This document shows positions 1 through 7,954 of a stretch of DNA of 22,631 nt, in pieces. Source of the DNA: Oscillospiraceae bacterium (lineage in GTDB: Bacteria; Bacillota; Clostridia; Oscillospirales; Oscillospiraceae). The notes under the pieces were generated by a model, which was not told where the DNA came from, searched no databases, and saw only the letters and a program-made list of their open reading frames with translations. Both the position numbers and the translations under genes were made by a program. The first letter of the stretch is position 1. Each line of letters starts with the position of its first letter. Where the stretch lies: positions 1-22,631 of the forward strand of contig JAEDLP010000012.1 in assembly GCA_016295225.1 (NCBI GenBank), in the 5' to 3' direction.

Positions 1-148
1 GCCCGTGACTGCCCCCGTGGAGACTGCTCCTGCAGAAACTGCGCCCGCAGAGACCGCCCCCATCCAAGCCGAAGAAGTTTCGGAGGAAGAGGGCTTCGTG
101 GAGGAATCCTTCCTGGAGGAGTCCGAGGACGGCCAGGAAGAAGTTTAA
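1..148 (+). CDS. C-terminal tail of a truncated gene, probably YidC/SpoIIIJ membrane insertase
   Basis: An open frame runs in from the window edge (codons from base 2) to a TAA at 146-148, giving 48 residues. They are low complexity: a Pro/Ala/Thr/Glu repeat (PVETAPAETAPAETAP) and then a strongly acidic end rich in Glu, Asp and Ser. No catalytic or membrane segment is visible in this piece. The identity is inferred from position: jag starts 39 bases downstream, and yidC (spoIIIJ) is the usual upstream partner of jag in Firmicutes. YidC inserts membrane proteins, and its cytosolic C-terminus is often charged, though usually basic, so an acidic tail is unusual. Another protein with an acidic tail cannot be excluded. 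Confidence 0.6.
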   Translation, partial: PVTAPVETAPAETAPAETAPIQAEEVSEEEGFVEESFLEESEDGQEEV

Positions 149-187
149 TCGCTACATCGTTCTAAGAAATAAGGAGAAGAAAGCCTT

Positions 188-970
188 ATGTTAAAATGGA
201 TTGAAGCCACGGGCAGAACCGAGGATGCTGCCGTTCAGAACGCCCTGGCAGAGCTGGGCCTGGATCGGGACAGCGTTTCCGTGGAGGTCCTGGAGCGCGC
301 CCGGAACGGTTTTCTGGGCTTCGGCAGCTCTCCGGCTAAGGTAAAGGTCACCTACGAGGTCCCCGATGAGGAGCCCGTGGTGAAGGCCGCCCCGGCAGCG
401 GAGGAAGCTGTGATCCCTGCCGCTCCCGTGGAAGAAGAAACCCCCGCTCCCGCCGCTGAGGAAGCATCCCCTGCCCCTCAGCCCGTGGTCAACGCCAAGG
501 GCGTGGATCTGGAGGATCGCATCCGGGCCTTTCTGTCCGGCCTGCTGGACCACATGGGGGTGGAAGCAGAGATCAACATCTCCCCCAAGGCAGAAAACGG
601 CATCCTGGTGACCCTGGAAGGCCCCAAGCTGGGCGCCCTCATCGGCCACCGCGGCGAGACCCTGGACGCCATCCAGCAGCTGACCAACTACGCCGTCAAC
701 CGGGGCCGCACCCATCGCGTGCGTGTCCACATTGACGCCGAGAACTACCGGGCCAAGCGGGAGGAATCCCTCAAGCGCCTGGCCAACAAGGTGGCTGCCA
801 AGGTGGTCAAGTACCGCCGCAACATCACCCTGGAACCCATGAACGCCTACGAGCGTCATGTGATCCATGAGACCCTGCAGGATTACCCCGATGTGATCAC
901 CTATTCCACGGGGACCGAGCCCAACCGCCGCACGGTGGTGGCCTTCTCCCGGGGCAAGCACGCATATTAA
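188..970 (+). CDS. jag: Jag/KhpB RNA-binding protein (Jag-N, KH, R3H domains)
   Basis: The 260-residue product has the full Jag layout. The Jag-N domain spans about residues 2-53 (EATGRTEDAAVQNAL, then the GFLGFG turn). A Pro/Ala/Glu linker covers about 58-103. A KH-type domain covers about 107-185 with the RNA-binding loop IGHRG at 152-156. A C-terminal R3H domain covers about 190-257 with the R-x3-H signature in YERHVIHETL (221-230). Jag/KhpB binds RNA, in many Gram-positives together with KhpA, and influences cell elongation and division. The start is set by AAGGAG at 171-176, 11 bases upstream of ATG. It lies just downstream of the presumed yidC tail, probably in one transcript, and ends in a strong terminator. 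The acidic linker is long for the family. Confidence 0.95.
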   Translation: MLKWIEATGRTEDAAVQNALAELGLDRDSVSVEVLERARNGFLGFGSSPAKVKVTYEVPDEEPVVKAAPAAEEAVIPAAPVEEETPAPAAEEASPAPQPVVNAKGVDLEDRIRAFLSGLLDHMGVEAEINISPKAENGILVTLEGPKLGALIGHRGETLDAIQQLTNYAVNRGRTHRVRVHIDAENYRAKREESLKRLANKVAAKVVKYRRNITLEPMNAYERHVIHETLQDYPDVITYSTGTEPNRRTVVAFSRGKHAY

Positions 971-977
971 AAAAGAA

Positions 978-1015
978 CGGCGGGGGAGGTCTTTACTCCC
1001 CTGCCGTCTGTTTTT
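978..1015 (+). terminator. Intrinsic terminator of jag
   Basis: An 11-bp stem (CGGCGGGGGAG with CTCCCCTGCCG, one G-U pair) with a 7-base loop is followed by TCTG and five T. It begins eight bases after the jag stop. Confidence 0.9.
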
Positions 1016-1035
1016 ATCACCCGACAACGGGGCGC

Positions 1036-1077
1036 GGCCGATGTGGTTATCGGCCCCAGCCCCCATCCACCGGTGGA
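1036..1077. repeat. GC-rich hairpin plus 12-bp palindrome in the esterase leader
   Basis: GGCCGAT (1036-1042) pairs with ATCGGCC (1049-1055) around a 6-base loop. Ten bases later TCCACCGGTGGA (1066-1077) is a perfect palindrome. There is no T run, so it is not a terminator. It resembles the G/C-rich hairpins at 8992-9018 and 15089-15107. I see no convincing promoter between the jag terminator and the esterase start, so these structures are the only features of this gap. Confidence 0.5.
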
Positions 1078-1116
1078 TTGCTTCCGCCGTACCCTTACCA
1101 TCAGGAGGGAACCTCT

Positions 1117-2058
1117 ATGACATTCCGAGACCGTATCCATCCCCAGCTCCGGGCCTGGTATGACGCCTCCCCCGGCTTTGACTTTGACAACCTGGAGGAG
1201 TTCGTGCCCAAGTGCAATGCCGCCGAGCTGGCAAACCTGAAGGAAGATCCCCAGGTCTCCGTCCGGGACCAGATGATTCCCGGTCCCGACGGAGCCCCCG
1301 ATGTGAAGATCCGCATCTATGAACCCAAGGACCGGGGGGACGAACTGCTGCCCTGCCTGTTCTTCTACCACGGAGGCGGCTTCCTCTTCGGCACCGTCTA
1401 CCGCCAGGAGACCCTGTGCCAGCAGTACGTGAAAAACGTGGGCTGCGTGGTGGTCTCCGTGGAGTACCGTCTGGCCCCCCAGTGGAAGTCCCCCGCTCCC
1501 CTTATGGACTGCTATGCTGCCCTCACATGGGTCTATGACCAGGGAGCGGCCATCGGCGTGGATAACACCCGGCTGGCGGTCTCCGGGCTGTCCGCCGGCG
1601 GCAATCTGGCGGCAGCCGTGGCCCTCTATGCCCGGGACAAAAAGGGGCCCAAGATCTGTTTGCAGATGCCTCTCTATGGGGAGCTGGACTACACCCTGGA
1701 CTCCCTCTCCGCCCATGAGATCACCGACCCCAAGGTGTGGTGCCGGTACAACTGTGAGAAATCCTGGGAACACTTCCTGCCTGTGGGCCGGATGCCCAAC
1801 GAGTACGACTCCCCCGCCCTGGCCAAGGATCTTACCGGGCTGCCCCCCCTGTTTTCCTACATCGGTCAGCTGGACCCCGGCCGGAACGAAAACATCGCCT
1901 ACTGGAACCGGCTGATGGACGCCGGCGTGGAGGTGGAGTACCACGTCTTCCCCGGCTGCTACCACTGTTTCGAGCTGGGCGTCCCCGACGCAGACTACAG
2001 CAAGCAGGCCTACGAGCTCATGTTCGCCGCTCTGCGGAAGGCCTTTGCAGTGGAATAA
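1117..2058 (+). CDS. Alpha/beta hydrolase, hormone-sensitive-lipase (HSL) family esterase
   Basis: The 313-residue protein has the hallmarks of family IV (HSL-like) carboxylesterases. The oxyanion-hole motif HGGG is at residues 85-88. The family string YRLAP is at 117-121, followed by a Pro-Ala segment. The nucleophile Ser159 sits in GLSAG (157-161). The likely acid is Asp253 (QLDP) and the likely base His283 (GCYHCFELG). These enzymes hydrolyse short acyl esters; the natural substrate cannot be read from sequence. No signal peptide or membrane segment is seen, so it is probably cytosolic. The start is ATG 1117, which has AGGAGG at 1103-1108; an upstream in-frame TTG at 1078 lacks a ribosome site. 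It sits between jag and holB with no obvious functional link. Confidence 0.9.
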   Translation: MTFRDRIHPQLRAWYDASPGFDFDNLEEFVPKCNAAELANLKEDPQVSVRDQMIPGPDGAPDVKIRIYEPKDRGDELLPCLFFYHGGGFLFGTVYRQETLCQQYVKNVGCVVVSVEYRLAPQWKSPAPLMDCYAALTWVYDQGAAIGVDNTRLAVSGLSAGGNLAAAVALYARDKKGPKICLQMPLYGELDYTLDSLSAHEITDPKVWCRYNCEKSWEHFLPVGRMPNEYDSPALAKDLTGLPPLFSYIGQLDPGRNENIAYWNRLMDAGVEVEYHVFPGCYHCFELGVPDADYSKQAYELMFAALRKAFAVE

Positions 2059-2113
2059 CAAAAGATATCCCCAAAATCACGCCCAATGTGGAAAAAAGGA
2101 GGGCAAATCTGCC

Positions 2114-2851
2114 GTGGATCGAGAGAATCAACTGCGAAACCGCATGAAAAAGCGGCAGTTATCCCACGCCTACCTGGTGGTTGGGGAAAACCGCCGGGAA
2201 CTGGCGGATACCCTGGCCGCCGCCTGGGTGTGCACGGGAGATGAGCCCCCCTGCGGCCGGTGCGCCGGCTGCCGGAAAGCCGCCCTGGGTATCCATCCCG
2301 ATGTCATCCGGGCGGACGCTGAGGGAGAAGGCCTGAAGGCCGAGGCAGTTCGAGCCCTTCGATCCGACGCCTACATCCGCCCCAACGAGGCCCCAAAAAA
2401 GGTCTATATCCTGGAACACGGGGAACTTCTCAACCAAACGGGGCAGAATATCTTACTGAAACTGATAGAGGAAGGGCCATCCTATGCCTGTTTCCTCTTC
2501 CTCTCCCCCAACCCTGAGCTGCTGCTGTCCACCATCCGGTCCCGGTGCGAGACCCTCCGGGCCGAAGGGGAGGAGACGGCGGAGGCCAGCGAGGCGGGAG
2601 AAAAACTGGCCGGTCTCATCCTGTCCGGAGCCGGCCCCCAGGAGACCCTTCCCTTCCTCATCTCTCTGGAGAAGAAGGACCGGGAGGAGATCTCCCTTCT
2701 GCTGGAGGAGACCCACGGCCGTTTGGTCCGGGCCTTGCCCCAGCGGCCGGAGCTTATGGGGATCATCGACAGGCTGGCCCCCATTCGGGCGGCCTGCGAG
2801 TTCAACATCAGTTCCGGCCACCTCACCGGTTGGATTGCCTCCGCCCTGTGA
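2114..2851 (+). CDS. holB: DNA polymerase III delta-prime (clamp loader) subunit, short form
   Basis: The 245-residue protein begins with a clamp-loader AAA+ module (LSHAYLVVGE). It has a four-Cys zinc site (Cys40, 47, 50, 53 in VCTGDEPPCGRCAGC), the core segment VYILEHGELLNQTGQNILLK and a KLIEEGP helix. The SRC motif at 143-145 supplies the arginine finger to the neighbouring ATPase subunit. The Walker A loop is degenerate (VVGENRREL), as expected for delta-prime, which does not itself hydrolyse ATP. It acts in the complex that loads the sliding clamp. The chosen start is GTG 2114, 10 bases after GGAGGG (2098-2103). Upstream in-frame codons run back into the esterase gene without a ribosome site. 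At 245 residues it is shorter than typical delta-prime (about 300 or more), with a reduced C-terminal collar domain. ricT follows 37 bases downstream, the same order as holB-yaaT in Bacillus. Confidence 0.87.
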   Translation: MDRENQLRNRMKKRQLSHAYLVVGENRRELADTLAAAWVCTGDEPPCGRCAGCRKAALGIHPDVIRADAEGEGLKAEAVRALRSDAYIRPNEAPKKVYILEHGELLNQTGQNILLKLIEEGPSYACFLFLSPNPELLLSTIRSRCETLRAEGEETAEASEAGEKLAGLILSGAGPQETLPFLISLEKKDREEISLLLEETHGRLVRALPQRPELMGIIDRLAPIRAACEFNISSGHLTGWIASAL

Positions 2852-2888
2852 GGATGCATTCCCCATTCTCATCCTAAGGAGAACACCT

Positions 2889-4325
2889 ATGGCAGAAATC
2901 ATCAGCGTTCGCTTTCGCAGCGAAGGCAAACAATATTATTTTGATCCCCAGGGTCTGGAGTGCCACCCCGGCGACGGACTCATTGTAGAGACCGCCAGCG
3001 GCATTGAGTACGCCAACTGCGTCCGGGGGAACTTTACCCTGGCCGAGGCCGAGCTGGCCGCGCCTCTCCGTCCCGTCCTCCGCCACGCCACCAAGGAAGA
3101 CATGCAGGTGGTGGAGCGCAACCGGGAAAAGGAAAAGTACGCCTTCAAGATCTGCCAGGAAAAGATCTTGGAGCACAACCTGGAAATGAAGCTGGTCAAC
3201 GTGGAGTGCAGCTTTGAGGGTACCAAGATCCTCTTCTTCTTTACCTCCGAGGGCCGTGTGGACTTCCGCGGTCTGGTGAAGAGCCTGGCCGCCATCTTCC
3301 ACACCCGCATCGAGCTGCGCCAGATCGGCATCCGCGACGAGGCCAAAATGCTGGGCGGCCTGGGGATCTGCGGCCGTCCCTTCTGCTGCGCTTCCTTCCT
3401 GCGGGACTTCCAGCCCGTGTCCATTAAGATGGCCAAGACACAGAACCTGTCCCTGAACCCCACCAAGATCTCCGGTACCTGCGGCCGCCTCATGTGCTGC
3501 CTGAAGTACGAGCAGGAGGCCTATGAGGATCTCATGAAGGATGCCCCCCGGATGGATTCCTTTGTGGAGACCCCCGACGGCGCGGGGACCATCATCAGCG
3601 TGAATACCCTCCGGGAGAAGGTCCGGGTTCGCCTGGACGACGAGCCTGACTCCCTGAAGACCTATCACAACAGCGAGATCCGGGTGATCCGCAGCGGCAA
3701 GGGCAAGCGGCCCGAGGGCTATGTGGAACCCCCCAAGGAGGAGCTGGCCAAGCTTCGGAAGGTCACCGAATCCCCCGAGGACCAGTACCGCCGGGAGCAG
3801 GCCGCCCTGGCCGCCGCTCTGGACGACTTCTTGGCCGAGCACGGCAGCAGACAGCACCAGGAGAGCCACGGGAGCCATTCCTCCCGCCGCCGCCGGGGCG
3901 ACAAGGGCAAGAAGGCCGAGCAGGCCGAGAAGGCTCTGGAGGCCGCCGTGGAGCGGGAGAAGGAGAAGCAGGAGGCCAAGGAGAAGTCCCGCCGCCGCCG
4001 TGGGGGCCACGGCAAGAAGGAGACCCCCGAAACCGAGGCCGGAAAGCAGCAGCCTGAGACTCAAAATCCCCCTGTCGAGGGCAAGAAGGAGGGAACCTCC
4101 CGCCGCCGTCACCGGGGCGGACGAGGCCGGGGCCACGGAGCCGGAGCCCCCAACCCGGAGCAGATCCAGCAGACTGCCCAGGAGAAGGCCAAGAAGCCCC
4201 AGCAGCCCAAGGCGGACCATGCCGAGGGCAAGAATGAGGGCGGGAAGAACAACCGCCCCCGCTGGCACAAGCGGGGCCACCGCCGGGGAGGCGGAGGAAA
4301 ACCAACCCCGCCGGCCGAAGGCTGA
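2889..4325 (+). CDS. ricT: PSP1-domain protein RicT (YaaT) with a long basic C-terminal tail
   Basis: The first 270 or so of 478 residues match the PSP1/RicT family. Six Cys in two clusters (Cys161, 166, 167 in GICGRPFCCASF; Cys198, 203, 204 in GTCGRLMCC) are the expected iron-sulfur ligands. In Bacillus, RicT works with RicA and RicF, supports RNase Y-dependent mRNA maturation and affects competence, biofilm and sporulation. Residues about 281-478 are a low-complexity tail of alternating Lys/Glu/Gln stretches and four Arg/Gly clusters (332-341, 367-377, 404-416, 456-470), plausibly an RNA-binding appendage. ATG 2889 is set by AAGGAG at 2876-2881. The frame stays open 405 bases further upstream, but that part is a shadow of holB, with no ribosome site. 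It is cotranscribed with holB and ends in a terminator. Confidence 0.93.
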   Translation: MAEIISVRFRSEGKQYYFDPQGLECHPGDGLIVETASGIEYANCVRGNFTLAEAELAAPLRPVLRHATKEDMQVVERNREKEKYAFKICQEKILEHNLEMKLVNVECSFEGTKILFFFTSEGRVDFRGLVKSLAAIFHTRIELRQIGIRDEAKMLGGLGICGRPFCCASFLRDFQPVSIKMAKTQNLSLNPTKISGTCGRLMCCLKYEQEAYEDLMKDAPRMDSFVETPDGAGTIISVNTLREKVRVRLDDEPDSLKTYHNSEIRVIRSGKGKRPEGYVEPPKEELAKLRKVTESPEDQYRREQAALAAALDDFLAEHGSRQHQESHGSHSSRRRRGDKGKKAEQAEKALEAAVEREKEKQEAKEKSRRRRGGHGKKETPETEAGKQQPETQNPPVEGKKEGTSRRRHRGGRGRGHGAGAPNPEQIQQTAQEKAKKPQQPKADHAEGKNEGGKNNRPRWHKRGHRRGGGGKPTPPAEG

Positions 4326-4334
4326 GGAATGATC

Positions 4335-4368
4335 AAAATCCCTACTCCCATTGGGAGTGGGGATTTTT
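4335..4368 (+). terminator. Intrinsic terminator of holB-ricT
   Basis: AAAATCCCTACTCCC (4335-4349) pairs with GGGAGTGGGGATTTT (4353-4367) around ATT, 15 bp with one G-U pair, and runs into five T. The preceding A run also makes it symmetrical. Confidence 0.9.
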
Positions 4369-4389
4369 GCGTTCAGGTCGGCAGTATCG

Positions 4390-4418
4390 AAACCTGTCAT
4401 TTAACGGAAACCAGGTTT
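4390..4418. other. Inverted repeat upstream of ppx
   Basis: AAACCTG (4390-4396) is perfectly repeated inverted as CAGGTTT (4412-4418) with a 15-base spacer. About 25 bases later a second, smaller repeat, CCTGT and ACAGG, flanks GTATAT (4442-4457). Both lie in the 130-base gap that must hold the ppx-ppk promoter. I could not place confident -35/-10 boxes, so a regulator site is only a suggestion. Confidence 0.35.
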
Positions 4419-4498
4419 TTGATTTAACATAGAGGGTCTATCCTGTGTATATACAGGGATACGCCGGGCATTTTTCCCCGGCGGTCCGGGAGGAAATC

Positions 4499-5401
4499 AT
4501 GAAACAAGCTGTCATTGACATTGGCTCCAACTCCATGCGGCTGACCGTCTATGAAACCAACGCCGGTTCCTTTACCGTCCTGTTCAAGGACAAGGTCATG
4601 GCCGGTCTGGCGGGATACGTGGAGGAGGGAGTCCTCAGCCGGGAGGGCATCGCCCGAGCCTGCCAGGGCCTGCTGTCTTTCCAGGCCGTTTTGGAGGCCC
4701 TGGACATCCGCCGGGCGGCAGTTTTCGCCACGGCCTCCCTGCGCAACATCAAGAATACCCACCAGGCGCTCTCCCTTCTGGAGGCGGCCGCCGGCTACCC
4801 CATCGAGGTCCTCTCTGGGGAGGAGGAGGCCCGCCTGGGCTACGCGGGAGCCATGGAGGAGCTGGCCCTCAGCGACGGGGTCTTTGTGGACATCGGCGGG
4901 GCCAGCACGGAGATCGTCCGGTTCAGCCAGGGGACCATTCAGGACGCGGTAAGCTGTCCGGTGGGCTCTTTAAAACTCTATCGGGATCATGTGAAAAAGA
5001 TCCTGCCCAACGAGCAGGCTCTGGTCCGCATGAACCGGGCCATCGACCTAGCCGCCGGCGAGGCCATCCAAAAGCCCCGGGCCAGAAGCTTGCCCCTGGT
5101 CTGTGTAGGCGGGACCGCCCGGGCCTGCCTTCGGATGACCCGGGCGGTCTACGGCCTGCCGGAGACTGTCAACCGGATCTCCGCCCGGCAAGTGGAGGAC
5201 CTGTGCACGCTGCTTACCGGGTCCCAGAAGAGAGCGGCCGATCTGATCCTGAAACAGGAGCCGGACCGCATCCACACCATGATCCCTGGACTTCTCATCC
5301 TCCGCCACCTGGTGGAGGGCTTCGGCGCCGGGGAGATCGTGGTGAGTAAATACGGCGTACGGGAGGGTTATCTGTGCAAAAAAATACTCAAGGTCTCCTG
5401 A
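4499..5401 (+). CDS. ppx: Ppx/GppA family exopolyphosphatase
   Basis: The 300-residue protein is a single Ppx/GppA module of the actin-like ATPase fold. Phosphate-1 loop DIGSNS is at residues 7-12, TASLR at 78-82, and SGEEEARLGY with the catalytic glutamates at 106-115. Phosphate-2 loop DIGGASTE is at 131-138, and GGTAR at 204-208. The C-terminal HD-type extension of long GppA/Ppx enzymes is absent, the usual short form in Firmicutes. It should release phosphate from polyphosphate ends; pppGpp hydrolysis is the alternative. ATG 4499 follows GGGAGG (4488-4493); the frame is open to 4445 but without a ribosome site. It overlaps ppk by 28 bases, so synthesis and breakdown of polyphosphate are coupled in one operon. 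Confidence 0.92.
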   Translation: MKQAVIDIGSNSMRLTVYETNAGSFTVLFKDKVMAGLAGYVEEGVLSREGIARACQGLLSFQAVLEALDIRRAAVFATASLRNIKNTHQALSLLEAAAGYPIEVLSGEEEARLGYAGAMEELALSDGVFVDIGGASTEIVRFSQGTIQDAVSCPVGSLKLYRDHVKKILPNEQALVRMNRAIDLAAGEAIQKPRARSLPLVCVGGTARACLRMTRAVYGLPETVNRISARQVEDLCTLLTGSQKRAADLILKQEPDRIHTMIPGLLILRHLVEGFGAGEIVVSKYGVREGYLCKKILKVS

Positions 5402-7524
5402 CCGACTATACCTATACCCAGAACCGGGAGTTGAGCTGGCTCCGGTTCAACCAGCGGGTCCTGGAGGAGGCTGCCGACGAGACCGTGCCGCCCCTGGAGC
5501 GGCTGAAATTCATTGCCATCTTTACCAGCAACCTGGACGAGTTCTTTATGGTCCGGGTGGGCAGCCTCCTGGATCTGGCCGCCGTCTCCCCCAACTCGGT
5601 GGACAGCAAAAGCGGCATGAACCCCTGCCAGCAGCTCAAGGCCATTTATGACACCGTCCCCAGATTGGTGGAGACCAAGGGCCAGCTTTACCGCCGGGTC
5701 AGCGCTCTGCTGGAAATCGAGGGCATCCGGGACCTGACCTACAAGGACTTAACGGCCGAGGAAAAGGCCTTCGCCGCGGACTATTTCCATTCCAGTGTCC
5801 TGCCTATCCTGTCCCCTCAGATCGTAGGCCTCCACCACCCCAGTCCCCATCTGGTGAACAAGGCCCTGTACGTGGCCGCCCTGCTGCGGAACAAGAGCGG
5901 CAAAAAGTCCCTGGGCTTCATTCCCGTCCCCCTGTCTCTCCCCTCCCTGGTGCTCCTGCCGGAGAGCCGGGGCCGGTTCCTGCGGATCGAGACCATCCTA
6001 CGTCAGTGGGCCCCCACCCTTTTTGGCAAGTACAAGGTGGAGGAGACCTGCCTGATCTGCGCCACCCGCAACGCCGACCTGAGCTTTGACATCGACAAGT
6101 TCGAGGACAACGAGGAGGACTTCCGCCTGCGGATGACCAAGCTCCTGAAAAAACGGGCCAAACAGTCCATCGTCCGGCTGGAGGTGAACCAGAAACCCTC
6201 CCAGGCAATGGCAGACCTCCTCACCGGCCTCTTTCCCGTGGAGAACGGTCAGGTCTGCTATGATCCCACCCCCCTGACCATGGGTTACGTCTACGACCTG
6301 GAAAAGGCCCTGGGAGAGAACCTGCGAAAGAGCCTCACCTATCCGCCCTACACGCCCCGGTGGCCCGAGGACCTGATTCCCAACCGGAGCATGATCGACC
6401 AGATACGCCGGAAGGACCGGCTTCTCTTCTTCCCCTATGACTCCGTGGACCCCTTCCTGCGGCTTCTGTCCGAGGCCTCGGAGCGGCCCGACGTGGCCTC
6501 TATCAAGATCACCATCTACCGGCTGGCCTCCGCCTCCAAGATCGCCCGGATCCTATGCCGGGCGGCGGAAAACGGCAAAGAGGTGGTGGTCCTGATGGAG
6601 CTGCGGGCACGGTTCGACGAGGCCAACAACATCGCCTGGTCTAAAATGCTGGAGGAGGCCGGCTGCAAGGTCATCTATGGCATCGAAAACTTCAAGTGCC
6701 ACAGCAAGCTCTGCCTCATCACCCTCCAGGACAAGGAGGGCACCCACTACATCACCCAGGTGGGCACCGGCAACTACAATGAAAAGACCAGCGCCCTCTA
6801 TACCGACCTGAGCGTCATGACCGCCTCTCCGGTCATCGGCGCCGACGGGGCGGCCTTCTTCCGAAATATGCTTACCGACAACCTGGAGGGGGAGTATAAA
6901 GCCCTCCTGGTGGCTCCCAATTCCCTGAAAGACCAGCTCTGCCAGAGGATCGACGGCCAGATCGCCAAGGGAAAGGAGGGCTACATCTGCATCAAAGCCA
7001 ACTCGGTCACGGAGCGGGAGGTCATCGACAAGCTCCGGGAAGCCTCCCAGGCTGGGGTGGAGGTCGAGATGATCATCCGGGGCATCTGCTGCCTGCGGCC
7101 GGAGGTCCTGTTAAAGACCGAAAACATCCACATCACGTCTATCGTGGGCCGGTATTTGGAGCACGCCCGGATCTACACTTTCGGCCGGGGAAAGGAGGCC
7201 GAGTATTTCATCGCCTCCGCCGACCTGATGACCCGCAACCTCCAGCGGCGGGTGGAGATCGCCTGCCCTGTCTGGGATGAGGAAATCAAGGAACAGCTCC
7301 GCTACATCCTGGACACCCAGCTTCGGGACACCGCCAAGGCCTCCTTTCTCCAGGCCAGCGGGGCCTATCTCCGAAAAGAGCCCGGGAAGCTGCCTCCCCT
7401 GGACAGCCAGATGGAATTTATGCAGACCTCCCTCCACCGGCCGGAGCCCATCCCCATCTCCCAGGAAAGGGGTTCTCTCCTGAAGGGTCTTCTGGACTGG
7501 CTGAAAAAGCCCCGGGCATCTTGA
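5374..7524 (+). CDS. ppk: Polyphosphate kinase 1
   Basis: The 716-residue protein is full length for PPK1. The N-terminal domain opens with NRELSWLRFNQRVLEEA (17-33) and TSNLDEFFMVRVGS. The catalytic PLD-like halves hold RARFDE (411-416), the HxK motif with likely phosphorylated His443 (KCHSKLCLIT), GTGNYNEKTSALYTD (464-478), and the second histidine His597 in YLEHARI. It reversibly transfers the gamma-phosphate of ATP to polyphosphate. The start is GTG 5374, seven bases after GGGAGG (5361-5366), inside the end of ppx. Translational coupling through the 28-base overlap is likely. Its TGA stop (7522-7524) lies within the -35 box of the next promoter. Confidence 0.96.
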   Translation: MQKNTQGLLTDYTYTQNRELSWLRFNQRVLEEAADETVPPLERLKFIAIFTSNLDEFFMVRVGSLLDLAAVSPNSVDSKSGMNPCQQLKAIYDTVPRLVETKGQLYRRVSALLEIEGIRDLTYKDLTAEEKAFAADYFHSSVLPILSPQIVGLHHPSPHLVNKALYVAALLRNKSGKKSLGFIPVPLSLPSLVLLPESRGRFLRIETILRQWAPTLFGKYKVEETCLICATRNADLSFDIDKFEDNEEDFRLRMTKLLKKRAKQSIVRLEVNQKPSQAMADLLTGLFPVENGQVCYDPTPLTMGYVYDLEKALGENLRKSLTYPPYTPRWPEDLIPNRSMIDQIRRKDRLLFFPYDSVDPFLRLLSEASERPDVASIKITIYRLASASKIARILCRAAENGKEVVVLMELRARFDEANNIAWSKMLEEAGCKVIYGIENFKCHSKLCLITLQDKEGTHYITQVGTGNYNEKTSALYTDLSVMTASPVIGADGAAFFRNMLTDNLEGEYKALLVAPNSLKDQLCQRIDGQIAKGKEGYICIKANSVTEREVIDKLREASQAGVEVEMIIRGICCLRPEVLLKTENIHITSIVGRYLEHARIYTFGRGKEAEYFIASADLMTRNLQRRVEIACPVWDEEIKEQLRYILDTQLRDTAKASFLQASGAYLRKEPGKLPPLDSQMEFMQTSLHRPEPIPISQERGSLLKGLLDWLKKPRAS

Positions 7525-7550
7525 CAGCCCCTGCCTCCAGCTCATATAAT
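7521..7550 (+). promoter_or_regulatory. Consensus sigma-A promoter overlapping the end of ppk
   Basis: TTGACA (7521-7526) and TATAAT (7545-7550) are both perfect consensus hexamers, 18 bases apart. Start of transcription would fall near 7557, about 38 bases before the DUF1292 gene. The ppk stop codon lies within the -35 box. Confidence 0.85.
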
Positions 7551-7594
7551 CAAGGCAGGAATTCAAGCGGAGTCCCGCGGAAAGAAGGCATACT

Positions 7595-7897
7595 ATGGCT
7601 GAGATCATTGATATTTCCGGAAACGCACCCGAGGAGGAGGAAAACATCTTCCTGCTGGAGGACGAGAACGGCAACGAAGTTCCCTTTGAGTTCGTGGACC
7701 TGATGGAGTACGAGGGGGAGGAGTACCTCTTCCTGCTGCCCGTTCAGGACGACGACGGCGAGGTGGTCATCCTCCACGTGGACATGGTGGACGGTGACGA
7801 GGAGGCCTACAGCGGCGTAGAGAGCGACGAGCTTCTCACCATCCTCTTCAATATGTTCAAGGAAAAGTATCAGGACGTATACGAGTTTGAAGACTAA
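7595..7897 (+). CDS. DUF1292 family small acidic protein (YrzB-like)
   Basis: This 100-residue, strongly acidic protein has the DUF1292 pattern. An N-terminal NIFLLEDENGNEVPFEFVD strand pair precedes EGEEYLFLLPV and an ILHVDMVDGDEEAY segment, and the protein ends in an amphipathic helix (LLTILFNMFKEKYQDVYEFED region). The family is widespread in Firmicutes and has no established function. There is no signal peptide or membrane segment. ATG 7595 follows AAGAAGG at 7582-7588. It has its own consensus promoter and its own terminator, so it is expressed independently of ppx-ppk and probably at a high level. Confidence 0.85.
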   Translation: MAEIIDISGNAPEEEENIFLLEDENGNEVPFEFVDLMEYEGEEYLFLLPVQDDDGEVVILHVDMVDGDEEAYSGVESDELLTILFNMFKEKYQDVYEFED

Positions 7898-7903
7898 GCA
7901 AAG

Positions 7904-7932
7904 GGCGGACGCGGCAGCGTCCGCCGTTTCTT
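7904..7932 (+). terminator. Intrinsic terminator of the DUF1292 gene
   Basis: A perfect 9-bp stem, GGCGGACGC with GCGTCCGCC around GGCA, is followed by GTTTCTTAT. The T run is short but placed correctly, seven bases after the stop codon. Confidence 0.75.
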
Positions 7933-7954
7933 ATATATCAGAACTATAGTAATG

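Noticed and set aside
967..2061. 364-codon minus-strand reading frame opposite the esterase gene
   Set aside because: It is a shadow of the esterase reading frame in GC-rich DNA: low-complexity Gly/Val/His composition, no ribosome site and no recognisable domain.
2484..2888. 135-codon N-terminal extension of RicT
   Set aside because: It lies entirely in an alternative frame of holB and is Arg/Pro/Ser rich; ATG 2889 has a good ribosome site and fits the family N-terminus.
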